The notes under the pieces are model-generated. The model did no database searches. It was not told where the DNA came from and saw nothing but the letters and a program-made list of their open reading frames with translations. The translations under genes and the position numbers were made by a program. A stretch of DNA of 34,217 nt from a bacterium (lineage in GTDB: Bacteria > Bacillota_I > Bacilli_A > RF39 > UBA660), in the NCBI GenBank assembly GCA_030531905.1, contig JAUNMG010000005.1, positions 1 through 34,217 on the forward strand, read 5' to 3'. Positions 17,393 through 25,242 of this stretch are shown here, piece after piece (the first letter of the stretch is position 1; each line of letters starts with the position of its first letter).

Positions 17393-17960
17393 TAGTTGTT
17401 TTTATCTTTCCTATAAACTCTCTGAATATCTTTTTTGAATCCTCATTATTCATCTTTTCAGGATGCCACTCTACTCCTATTTGAAAAATATCATTACTAC
17501 TTTCTAAAGCCTCAATTACTCCATCATAGCTTCTTGCTGTCACCTTAAATTCTTTAGAACTTAAAACTTGTTGATGATGATATGAATTAACTATAATTTC
17601 ACTTTTTCCAATTATATTTTTTAATTTAGAATCTTCAATATTTATAATATGCTCACATTTATAATGATTAGAGACATTTACTAATTTATTATTAGTATTA
17701 TAAAGAGCCATTGATTGCATTCCTTGGCAAATACCTAGAAGAGGTAAATTGTTATCTAATGCATATTTAATTAAATAATCATCTAACGATCCTTTTTCAT
17801 CTCCACCAGTTAATAAAATACCTCCACAAAATTTAATCAATTCTAAATTATTTTCATTGATAAGAACTGGAATTGCACCATTATCACTTACAGCATTCAA
17901 ATAATTAATATCCAGTTCTTTAGTATTTTCCATTCTATTTAAAATCGCTACTAATTTCAT
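17385..17960 (-). CDS. Peptidase C26 / class I glutamine amidotransferase-like protein
   Basis: 191 residues. The triad of class I amidotransferases is present: Cys78 in LLGICQGMQ, and His166 and Glu168 in GVEWHPEK. GGILLTGGD near residue 46 and SYHHQQV near residue 127 match the gamma-glutamyl-GABA hydrolase (PuuD/C26) group. It is shorter than usual (about 240-250) because the segment between GGD and the nucleophile elbow is compressed. Probably hydrolyses a gamma-glutamyl amide; the substrate is unknown. The ATG follows the T tract of the ddl terminator by 9 bases and has no Shine-Dalgarno sequence, so expression may depend on readthrough. Confidence 0.85.
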   Translation of the reverse strand: MKLVAILNRMENTKELDINYLNAVSDNGAIPVLINENNLELIKFCGGILLTGGDEKGSLDDYLIKYALDNNLPLLGICQGMQSMALYNTNNKLVNVSNHYKCEHIINIEDSKLKNIIGKSEIIVNSYHHQQVLSSKEFKVTARSYDGVIEALESSNDIFQIGVEWHPEKMNNEDSKKIFREFIGKIKTTII

Positions 17961-17969
17961 AAGTAAAAT

Positions 17970-17996
17970 AAAAAAAGATAGTTTGAAGACTATCTT
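17970..17996 (-). terminator. Terminator overlapping the ddl stop codon
   Basis: On the minus strand AAGATAGT (17989-17996) pairs with ACTATCTT (17975-17982) over a 6-base loop, followed by a seven-T run. The stem contains the ddl TAG codon, and the T tract ends 9 bases before the C26 start. Confidence 0.85.
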
Positions 17997-19213
17997 AATT
18001 TTCCTTTCATACCCTTCATTCCTTTTACACCGCCATTAGCTGCAAAACCTTTTAGTATATTTGTATCGAATGAATGAGTCTTACTAATTCTTTTTTTATA
18101 ATTTTTTACACCAATATTTATTAAATCATCTAAAAGATCAGAGAAATTAACACCCTTAGCTTCCCATAGATAGAAAGCTAAACTACCAGGAATAGAGTTA
18201 ATTTCGTTAATATAAGCTTTTTTTGCTTTTTCATCGATTAAGAAATCGATTCGACAAACACCTGCAGAGCCTAAGTTTTTAAATGCCTTAACTGCAATAT
18301 CTTCTATATCTTTTCTTAATTTATCACTAATTTCTGCTGGAAGTTTACGGTTAGCTGAAGCCATCCCTTTAGAACCATTCTTAATAGGAACTTTATAGCC
18401 TCCCTTAAGTTTCTTTCCACCACCAACATATTTTTCGTCATAAGTTAAGAATTTACTTGCAGAAATAACTTCCTCTATTTCACTAACTTTTTGATGTTCA
18501 TAATTACCTAAAACACTAATATTACATTCTTTTAAGTTAGGTACAACTTCTTCTACTAATATTTTGTCATCATATTGCATTGCATCATCAATTGCTTCTT
18601 TTAATTCATCAACATTATCTGCAACTTTGATACCAACACTACTACCAGTAGCTGAGGGTTTAACTATAACAGGGAATTTTAATTTTTTAATATCAGCTAA
18701 AACGCTTTCTCTATCATTTTTGTAATCACAATCATAAAACCATGTATATTTACTCATTGGTAATCCAGCTGATGCAAAGATATCTTTCATAAATACTTTA
18801 TCTTGTCCTACAACTGATGCATAAACATCTCCTCCAACAAATGGAATACCAATAGTTTGTAAATATCCTTGTAAAACTCCATCTTCTACATTAGTACCAT
18901 GTACTATTGGAAAAGCTATATCAATATCAGTAATTACATTATGAGGAAATCTTTTATTTTGTAAAACAAAAGAACCATCTTTTTCATATAAAACAACATT
19001 TTTTCCATATTTTTTTATTAAATTTAAATCTTTATATACTTCAATATCCTTTAACATATTTCCTGTATACCATTCACGATTTTTTGTTATATAGATAGGA
19101 ATAATATCATACTTTTCCTGATCTAATTTATTAATTGCTTGCATAGCAGAAATAATACTTACTTCATGCTCTACACTTTCACCACCAAAAATAACTCCAA
19201 CTTTAATTTTCAT
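17990..19213 (-). CDS. ddl: D-alanine--D-alanine ligase
   Basis: 407 residues; joins two D-Ala with ATP to make the dipeptide used by MurF in the cytoplasm. ATP-grasp features are visible: FGGESVEHEVSI at the N-terminus, FPIVHGTNVEDGVLQG, FPVIVKPSATGSSVGI, GVCRIDFL and the end block INEINSIPGSL. It is longer than the typical 340-370 residues, with a C-terminal Lys/Gly-rich extension (GGVKGMKGMKGKLR). GGAG lies upstream of the ATG. It follows murF by 12 bases, so the two enzymes acting in sequence are co-transcribed. Confidence 0.95.
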   Translation of the reverse strand: MKIKVGVIFGGESVEHEVSIISAMQAINKLDQEKYDIIPIYITKNREWYTGNMLKDIEVYKDLNLIKKYGKNVVLYEKDGSFVLQNKRFPHNVITDIDIAFPIVHGTNVEDGVLQGYLQTIGIPFVGGDVYASVVGQDKVFMKDIFASAGLPMSKYTWFYDCDYKNDRESVLADIKKLKFPVIVKPSATGSSVGIKVADNVDELKEAIDDAMQYDDKILVEEVVPNLKECNISVLGNYEHQKVSEIEEVISASKFLTYDEKYVGGGKKLKGGYKVPIKNGSKGMASANRKLPAEISDKLRKDIEDIAVKAFKNLGSAGVCRIDFLIDEKAKKAYINEINSIPGSLAFYLWEAKGVNFSDLLDDLINIGVKNYKKRISKTHSFDTNILKGFAANGGVKGMKGMKGKLR

Positions 19214-19225
19214 TTTAACACGCTC

Positions 19226-20833
19226 CTATTCATTATATGTATCTGGTAAATCATTTTCGAATAATGCATAAACTTCTTTTTTACCAGTTAAAGTAGCAAT
19301 AAATTTATAAGCATCTCTTACATCATTATATACAATTATTTTATCTTTATCAAAACCTTTTTCAACTAAACCTTCGTAAATTGGTTTGGTATGTTTTTCT
19401 CCAATTAAAACAGCATAATCAGCAACTTCTGAAATTTGTTTACCAAATTCTTTATTATAATATGCTTCTTTATCAGCAAGTTCTATCATACCAGGTGTAA
19501 CAACTACTTTAATACCAGGCATCATTCCAAGAACTTCAACAGCACCCTTAGCACCAACTGGATTAGAATTATAAGCATCATCTATCATATAGAAACCATT
19601 TAATCTTTTTAATTCAAGACGATGTTCAACAGCCTTAACTCCACGTACAGCTTGTTGTAACGCTTCTATTGTTATTCCAAATTCACGACCTAAAGCAATA
19701 CCAGCTAAAATATTATATACATTATGTTTACCTAATAGTTTAGTTTGAAATTCATATTTTTTCTTATCGCCTTTGAAAATAACATTAAATGTAGAACCTT
19801 TACTGTCACTTTTTATATCAGTAGCTCTAACATCAACATCTTTATTATCTATACCAATCCATACTATTTTTACTTTATTCTTTAGATTATAACTAACTTG
19901 TTTAGGATCATCACCATTTAAGACACCAATACCATCACTAGGTAATGATTCAATAAGTTCAAATTTACCTTCTTGAATATTTTTTTCACTACCAAAGCTT
20001 TCTAGATGAGCTGTACCAATTCTTGTTAAAATACCATATTTAGGATGAACAAGATTACATAAACCTTTAATTTCTCCTTTAACATAAGCACCCATCTCTG
20101 CTATAAAGATATCAGTAAATTTATCCATATGGTTATTTACAGTCATAATAAGTCCATTAAATGTATTTAAGTTTCTTGGAGTTGGTAATGCATTATACTT
20201 AATATTTAAAATATCACTTAAAATATTTTTACTACTAGTTTTACCATAACTACCTGTAATACCAATAATTTTTAAATTAGGCATACTTTTTAATGTAGAT
20301 TGAGCCTTATGCTTATAGTAATAGTATACGCCTCTTTCATATGGATGATTAATAATATTAGCAAGAAATACAACAAAGTTATTTAAATATAATTCTACTA
20401 CTATAACAACAAGCATTTTATATACTAAAGCACTATTATCAAAATTGAAGAATAACACTGCTACTGGAATAAGATATAATATGGTTGTTGTAAAGATTAA
20501 TCTTTTTACTCTCTTAGTCACTACTAATGGCTTTTTTTGTTGACTATTTGAAATAGCTTTTTCTATTTTATATGTTGTATAAATATAAATAACTAATAAA
20601 ACTAGTAATATAGCTGTTTCTACTCCAGAAATGCCAACTGTAACAAAAGCAAGTATAATTGATAAGATAATTGCAATTATCTCTAAACTTATAAAGTTTT
20701 GATAATTTTTAAATACCCATTTTAAATAACGATTATTTTCATTATATAAATTTTGTTGTAACATATGTAGGGAAATTTTACTCTTAAAAAAACATGTAAT
20801 AGCAATAGCTACTAATAAAATATAAACTAACAT
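19226..20833 (-). CDS. murF: MurF-type ligase with N-terminal membrane domain
   Basis: 535 residues. The C-terminal two thirds are a Mur ligase: P-loop GITGSYGKTS at about 191-200, NTFNGL, IAEMGAYVKGEI, GTAHLESFGS, KAVEHRLELK and DDAYNSNP. These match UDP-MurNAc-tripeptide--D-alanyl-D-alanine ligase, which adds the product of ddl to the peptidoglycan precursor. The first 160 residues hold about four or five hydrophobic segments, an addition absent from E. coli MurF, that would fix the enzyme to the membrane. I chose the ATG at 20833, with GGAGG eight bases upstream; the GTG at 20848 would read the ribosome site as codons. One base separates it from the hydrolase stop codon. Confidence 0.9.
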   Translation of the reverse strand: MLVYILLVAIAITCFFKSKISLHMLQQNLYNENNRYLKWVFKNYQNFISLEIIAIILSIILAFVTVGISGVETAILLVLLVIYIYTTYKIEKAISNSQQKKPLVVTKRVKRLIFTTTILYLIPVAVLFFNFDNSALVYKMLVVIVVELYLNNFVVFLANIINHPYERGVYYYYKHKAQSTLKSMPNLKIIGITGSYGKTSSKNILSDILNIKYNALPTPRNLNTFNGLIMTVNNHMDKFTDIFIAEMGAYVKGEIKGLCNLVHPKYGILTRIGTAHLESFGSEKNIQEGKFELIESLPSDGIGVLNGDDPKQVSYNLKNKVKIVWIGIDNKDVDVRATDIKSDSKGSTFNVIFKGDKKKYEFQTKLLGKHNVYNILAGIALGREFGITIEALQQAVRGVKAVEHRLELKRLNGFYMIDDAYNSNPVGAKGAVEVLGMMPGIKVVVTPGMIELADKEAYYNKEFGKQISEVADYAVLIGEKHTKPIYEGLVEKGFDKDKIIVYNDVRDAYKFIATLTGKKEVYALFENDLPDTYNE

Positions 20834-20834
20834 T

Positions 20835-21566
20835 CTAAACACCTCCACTTAAAAACGAATGTAATATATTAAGAACTTGTCCCAAGTTTTCTAAATAAGC
20901 ATAGTGAGTTCCAGGAAGAACTATTAGAGCTGCATCTGGCATAATCTTTTCCAGCATTTTTGCTTCTTCAATTGGAGCTTCTGTATCATTATCACCCCAT
21001 ATTAGAATAGTAGATTCTTCAATTTTTGATGCATAAGCAGATAAATCTTCATTAACTGTATTAACAAGTATTTGTCGCATCATTGGACTAGCCGCCTTAT
21101 AATCTCTAGAACCAATATATTTCTTCATAAACTCACCAAACTTATCCATTCCTGGTAAAGTCTTAAGTTTTTTTAATACCCTTACTTTTAAGGGCTGTTT
21201 TTGTTGTAATCTAACACATGGACTTCCAAATAAAACTAATTTTTCGATTGGATTATTTGCTGAATATCTGATAGCTACTCTTCCCCCAAAGGAATGTCCC
21301 ATCATGATTGGCTTTTTAATTTTCAATTCTTTTACAAGAATTTCTAACATATCAGCATAATCACTAATACTCCAAGCCTCACTAGGCTCTTCGCTTTCCC
21401 CAAATCCAGGAAAATCAATAATAGTTATTCGAAAGTTATTTGCTAAATTATCACCGATTGGCTTCATCATCTCTATATTTTGACCCCAGCCATGAAGTAA
21501 AACAACATCTTTACCCTTACCATATTGTATGTAATTAACAAGGGTATCTTTAATCTTTATTTTCAT
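20835..21566 (-). CDS. Alpha/beta hydrolase
   Basis: 243 residues, cytoplasmic. Classic fold features: VVLLHGWGQN (oxyanion region), DFPGFGES, nucleophile elbow GHSFGG with Ser92, acid strand STILIWGDNDTEAP, and the catalytic-histidine segment LPGTHYAYLEN. Substrate unknown; the position upstream of murF and ddl suggests, but does not show, a link with envelope synthesis. The start is the ATG at 21566: an extended -10 at 21583-21591 predicts transcription starting near 21576, so the upstream in-frame hydrophobic stretch would not be in the mRNA. The leader is TTGGTGAAAGTTATG. Confidence 0.9.
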   Translation of the reverse strand: MKIKIKDTLVNYIQYGKGKDVVLLHGWGQNIEMMKPIGDNLANNFRITIIDFPGFGESEEPSEAWSISDYADMLEILVKELKIKKPIMMGHSFGGRVAIRYSANNPIEKLVLFGSPCVRLQQKQPLKVRVLKKLKTLPGMDKFGEFMKKYIGSRDYKAASPMMRQILVNTVNEDLSAYASKIEESTILIWGDNDTEAPIEEAKMLEKIMPDAALIVLPGTHYAYLENLGQVLNILHSFLSGGV

Positions 21567-21582
21567 AACTTTCACCAAAATA

Positions 21583-21591
21583 ATTATACCA
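21583..21591 (-). promoter_or_regulatory. Extended -10 promoter of the hydrolase-murF-ddl operon
   Basis: TGGTATAAT on the minus strand; TTGGTGAA follows after exactly 4 bases and ATG after another 4. No recognisable -35 hexamer. Confidence 0.65.
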
Positions 21592-21750
21592 TACATTATT
21601 TTTAAATAGAATAAAAAAAGAAAAATTAACATAAATTTTACAATCAAAAGTTAATTCAATAAAAAAATGTGCTATATTATTTCAATTTTATTTCTACTAT
21701 CGACTTATTCTTAATATAACTAACCCTATATCTTAAATTAAAATCTACAC

Positions 21751-21785
21751 AAAAAAAGAAAACTATTATCATTTTCAGTTTTCTT
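21751..21785 (-). terminator. Terminator after the gene at 21846-22400
   Basis: On the minus strand AAGAAAACT (21777-21785) pairs with AGTTTTCTT (21756-21764), 12-base loop, then a T tract. The rest of 21592-21750 is AT-rich spacer with no gene seen. Confidence 0.75.
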
Positions 21786-21845
21786 AAATATTTTATTTGG
21801 TTATTACTTGTTATATTTTATCATTTCAATATTTTTCTAGAATTT

Positions 21846-22400
21846 TTACTTCTTAATATTTATTTTTTGATTTTCTAATTTATCACTTTTTGCCATATGA
21901 TCACACCAATCTAAATTAGTAAAATTAAATCCAAGACTTTCTGCTTCCTTATTTCTAAGATCCTCAGTGAAATAGTAACGACTTATAGTCTCACCATCGC
22001 TAGTTTCATATGAAAAACCATATTTAATACATAAATTATTACGATCATATTTATACATTTTACATTTATTTACTCTTTCTATAAATCCTTGTATTGGCAT
22101 ATAATCACTATTATTATTATCATCAAACCATTCAGAATCAGAATCTTTTTTTATACAAGAAAAAGAAATATCATTATATAACAAAGGAATTTGTTCATAA
22201 GTTGCAATTACTTCTTCATCTAAATTTACACGTTCTTCTCTAAAACCTATTTGCTTTCCATATCTTGGTACACATTCTATTTCAAAACCAATCTCCTTAG
22301 TATGGATTTCATCATATCCTATTACTTCATACACTGGTTCCTTAACTGTTACGCTGTGTTCAGGTATTACCACTTGCACTTTAAAATTAAAATTATTCAT
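21846..22400 (-). CDS. Unknown acidic protein
   Basis: 184 residues, no family recognised and no membrane segment. The N-terminal half looks beta-rich (FKVQVVIPEHSVTV, VYEVIGYDEIHTKEIGFEIE). A low-complexity Asp/Asn patch (DSEWFDDNNNSD) separates it from a C-terminal half ending in EAESLGFNFTNLDW and a Lys-rich tail. Its C-terminal segment resembles the end of the small protein at 22559-22852 (an AE-x-x-GF core followed by a short Met-Ala-x-x-Lys stretch). AGAAGGA lies upstream of the ATG; a terminator follows the gene. No promoter with the local TGn signature is visible. Confidence 0.65.
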   Translation of the reverse strand: MNNFNFKVQVVIPEHSVTVKEPVYEVIGYDEIHTKEIGFEIECVPRYGKQIGFREERVNLDEEVIATYEQIPLLYNDISFSCIKKDSDSEWFDDNNNSDYMPIQGFIERVNKCKMYKYDRNNLCIKYGFSYETSDGETISRYYFTEDLRNKEAESLGFNFTNLDWCDHMAKSDKLENQKINIKK

Positions 22401-22558
22401 ATCTATTTTTCCTTCTTTCTAAACAAATTACACTGTATAAATCAATATGTTTTAATACTAAACAGCATAATTTTATTTTATCTAAAATTTAACATTTTTT
22501 AACTAAATTTATTCAATATTACATCGACATAACTTAGTTTTTTATAATTATATATATC

Positions 22559-22852
22559 TTAAATTAGTAATAATTTATTTTTTTGATCTGCCATAAACAT
22601 TTTATGCCAATCAAATCCATTTGCTTCTGCAAAAGATCTCCTATGATTTGCAAATATCATACTTTTATCAGATTTTGTAAACTGATAAGTGTCTAACTCA
22701 CTAGGTCTTAAATCATTTTTATACAAAAGCATATCTTTATCGTCATTTGTAATATTACTTAATTTAATAGTTCCACTATTCATGGTTCCATAAATATTTT
22801 TAGAATCAACTAATTTCAAATTATACTTTGAATTATAAGTAATTTTATACAA
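22559..22852 (-). CDS. Small unknown protein, possibly truncated
   Basis: 97 residues if started at TTG (22852). There is no ATG and no Shine-Dalgarno sequence; the frame is open only 9 codons further upstream to a stop codon. The C-terminal part (RRSFAEANGFDWHKMFMADQKNK) echoes the end of the protein at 21846-22400. A (TTA)5 run lies just upstream, between it and the triple-GNAT gene. It could be a 5'-truncated copy of a longer gene or a real gene translated from a weak start; I cannot tell which. Confidence 0.4.
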   Translation of the reverse strand: MYKITYNSKYNLKLVDSKNIYGTMNSGTIKLSNITNDDKDMLLYKNDLRPSELDTYQFTKSDKSMIFANHRRSFAEANGFDWHKMFMADQKNKLLLI

Positions 22853-22899
22853 AACAGCATCTTTAAAATTATGTACTTATTATTATTATTATCTTCAGT

Positions 22900-24384
22900 T
22901 TAAATATGCCTACTACCATTGTTTTTTTCTAAATTATTATTTACTTTTGAATAGAAATTCATGTCCCATAATCTACCATTAACATAATATGATTCTAATC
23001 TTACACCATTTAACTGTGCTACTTTCTCATGTAATTTTTTTGAAGGATTGTTGAATTCAAATACTGCACTAGTAACACTAGCTACACCAGTAGAAAATAA
23101 TTCATCATAAAAATTATTAATAACTGTTGTACCTAAACCATTATGCTGTAGCTTTGGATCTATTCCAATTTCAACCTCTACATTTTTACCATTTGCATTA
23201 CTTCTTAGGATATTTATATACCCAGCATAATTGTTTTTATCATCTATGACAACGTAACTATAATTCATCAAAGCTTTAGAAATTCCATAATTTCCATTAC
23301 CTCTTTGTAAAAAATATTTATCTTCTCCCAAAGGTATTGTAAATTTTTTTCTTTCTTGCATCGCATTTATATGTCCTTGAATTATTTTATTAAAATCAAT
23401 ACCTTCTTTTTCGAATACATCTGGTCTTACCATTTTAAATCCATTATTTAATTCTATTTTTTCTGATAATTCCTTTTTTTCTGTATCCAATGTTGATAAT
23501 AAAATTGAATTATTCTCAGGAATTACTATTCCATTATTTTTCTCCATACCTGGAACATGTTGAAACATCAAATTAGATTCCAAGTTTTCACCACTAATTG
23601 CTCCAAACGGAATCGAACCATAGTAATTCATACTAGTGTCGTTTAATAAATTTAACATATCTCTATTACTACTATTAATAGATAATGTTATATTATGAAC
23701 ATTTGAATTATGAATATAATTAATATAGTCATCAATTATATAACCAGATAATTCATCCGTTATATCGCTCCCTAAATTTTTATCTAAGAAAATATTTAAA
23801 TTAGCCCTTCTATTAGACCAAATTAGGTTACTTAATCCCACTATACCAATAATTCTATCATTGCTTTTTATTGAAAAAGGAAATTGTAATCTTGGAATAG
23901 TATAATCTTGTGAAAATCTTTCCAAATCTTTTTCTGATATTCCTGGTATTAATAAGTTGTTTTCTATTACAATATTACTACTTGGAAAAATTTCTTTTTT
24001 TTCTATTTTTGTTTCACTTTTAGTAAGATATATCATTTCTTGAATTTCTGTAATATTTAATGACTCAGATAGGTATTTATTGAATTCATTTAATATTTCA
24101 TTTTTGTCTTCATTTTCCAAATCTTTATTGACTTCGAACCTAATTGAAGCAACATTATTTTTTGCATCAATATTGTATAATCCAATATACCCTAAATATT
24201 CTTTATCTTTATTTGTAATTGCCGCTCTATAAGTGGTTGGCATTTCTTTTAAAATTAACTCTACTTCTTCATCTGATACATTTGAATTATCTTTAATCAG
24301 TTGTTTTGTTGTCTCTATATAAGTATCAAAACTCCCTATTAAGTATTTATTTGTTTGTAATTTTGAAATGAAATTTTCACTCAT
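22900..24384 (-). CDS. Triple GNAT-fold acetyltransferase-like protein
   Basis: 494 residues made of three GNAT-like modules. Module 1 (about 15-130) has a YLGYIGLYNID strand pair and an ASIRFEVN strand. Module 2 (about 155-285) has IIGIVGLSNLIW and ANLNIFLDKNLG. Module 3 (about 355-482) has NYAGYINILR, EVEIGIDP and the acetyl-CoA loop QHNGLGT at 413-419. Only module 3 keeps the Q-x-x-G-x-G/A signature; modules 1 and 2 look degenerate and may be structural or bind substrate. The substrate is unknown. TTGGAGG precedes the ATG. A possible extended -10 (TGATACATT) lies upstream. Confidence 0.75.
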   Translation of the reverse strand: MSENFISKLQTNKYLIGSFDTYIETTKQLIKDNSNVSDEEVELILKEMPTTYRAAITNKDKEYLGYIGLYNIDAKNNVASIRFEVNKDLENEDKNEILNEFNKYLSESLNITEIQEMIYLTKSETKIEKKEIFPSSNIVIENNLLIPGISEKDLERFSQDYTIPRLQFPFSIKSNDRIIGIVGLSNLIWSNRRANLNIFLDKNLGSDITDELSGYIIDDYINYIHNSNVHNITLSINSSNRDMLNLLNDTSMNYYGSIPFGAISGENLESNLMFQHVPGMEKNNGIVIPENNSILLSTLDTEKKELSEKIELNNGFKMVRPDVFEKEGIDFNKIIQGHINAMQERKKFTIPLGEDKYFLQRGNGNYGISKALMNYSYVVIDDKNNYAGYINILRSNANGKNVEVEIGIDPKLQHNGLGTTVINNFYDELFSTGVASVTSAVFEFNNPSKKLHEKVAQLNGVRLESYYVNGRLWDMNFYSKVNNNLEKNNGSRHI

Positions 24385-24410
24385 CTATTAATCCTCCAAT
24401 CAGTATATAA

Positions 24411-24419
24411 AATGTATCA
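24411..24419 (-). promoter_or_regulatory. Possible extended -10 for the triple-GNAT gene
   Basis: TGATACATT, 27 bases upstream of the ATG; no -35. The weakest of the proposed promoters. The rest of 24385-24554 is AT-rich, and the only structure is the palindrome TGATATCA near 24473, not a convincing terminator. Confidence 0.35.
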
Positions 24420-24554
24420 TTTATTAGGTATTTTATTTTAATCGTATTATTGAGCTATTAAAAAATTAAATGATATCATCATAAATGATTAAATAAGATA
24501 TATTTTTTTATTGAATAATTTTCAGTTTGATTTTTAATATGAACAAGAAAACTA

Positions 24555-24905
24555 TTATTTAGCCTCTTCTTCATGTATTTTTTCAATTATATTTTCGATA
24601 TGATTTCCATATTCAATAGATGTATCATATAAGAATTTTAATTCTGGTGTATGTCTTATCTCTACTCTTTCAGAAAGTTTTCCTCTAATAAAATGACTCG
24701 CTCCATTTAATGCATCTAAAGTTTCTTTTTTTCTTTTTTCATCTAAAACTGTAAAATAAACTTTTGCGTAACTTAAATCACTTGTAATATCAACACCTGT
24801 TATAGTAACAAATTTAATATCTTCATCCTTTATTTCAGTCATTAATATATTACTAATTTCTTCCATAAAGGTATGATTTAATCTCTGTATTTTAACATTT
24901 GCCAT
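24555..24905 (-). CDS. rbfA: Ribosome-binding factor A
   Basis: 116 residues, the normal size. It helps mature the 3' and 5' regions of 16S rRNA in the small subunit. Visible features: VKIQRLNHTFMEEISNIL at the N-terminus, a DLSYAKVYFTV strand, the RGKLSERVEIRHTPEL block and FLYDTSIEYGNHIENII near the end. The ATG at 24905 has AGGAG 8 bases upstream; an ATG two codons earlier sits too close to that site. It is the last gene of the rimP-nusA-ylxR-infB unit. Confidence 0.93.
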   Translation of the reverse strand: MANVKIQRLNHTFMEEISNILMTEIKDEDIKFVTITGVDITSDLSYAKVYFTVLDEKRKKETLDALNGASHFIRGKLSERVEIRHTPELKFLYDTSIEYGNHIENIIEKIHEEEAK

Positions 24906-24917
24906 AACCATTTCTCC

Positions 24918-25232
24918 TTACATCTTTTTTGTCTTTATTGGATACTTCAAAGTAAATCTACTTTCATAAAATTCATATTTACTAACTTCTTTTACAAATT
25001 CATGTGTATTTAAATCATATATTTTCTTTAATGAGTGTTTTGAAGCATCTGGTGTAACTACAGCTACTGCATTAAAACCAAATTCAATAGCATCTTTCCC
25101 AAACTGTCCAATATATGATTGTCTAAATTTATTTTCTGAATCTAAATAGTTAATATATATCTTTTTATTCCTTTTTACTACAAGAAGTGACTTTTCATCT
25201 AGTAATTCTCCAACAATAACATTATTTTTCAT
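24918..25232 (-). CDS. Unknown protein in the ylxP position between infB and rbfA
   Basis: 104 residues. In many Bacillota ylxP (DUF503) lies here, but this protein shows none of the YlxP motifs (such as the SLKEKR block near the N-terminus). It is basic and seems beta-rich: NNVIVGELLDEKSLLVVKRNKKIYINYLD, then a QFGKDAIEFGFNAVAVV segment and a Lys-rich tail. It may be a ribosome- or RNA-associated protein by its company, but no family is recognised. GGGAG stands 6 bases before the ATG, and the infB stop codon is 10 bases upstream, so it is an integral part of the operon. Confidence 0.8.
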   Translation of the reverse strand: MKNNVIVGELLDEKSLLVVKRNKKIYINYLDSENKFRQSYIGQFGKDAIEFGFNAVAVVTPDASKHSLKKIYDLNTHEFVKEVSKYEFYESRFTLKYPIKTKKM

Positions 25233-25242
25233 CCTAAACTCC

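Noticed and set aside
20834-20848. Upstream GTG start for MurF, and similar longer starts for genes at 4544, 6574, 27660, 28808, 30390, 32415 and 33279
   Set aside because: In each case the extra codons coincide with or directly abut the ribosome site of a better-placed ATG, so the longer starts are artefacts.
22873-22890. TTA triplet repeat as a possible phase-variation tract
   Set aside because: Only about five copies, between genes and without a clear promoter spacing role. Triplet changes would not shift a frame here.
24473-24500. Terminator after rbfA
   Set aside because: The palindrome TGATATCA is followed by T-rich sequence on the minus strand, but the stem is too short to be convincing, so it is not listed as a feature.
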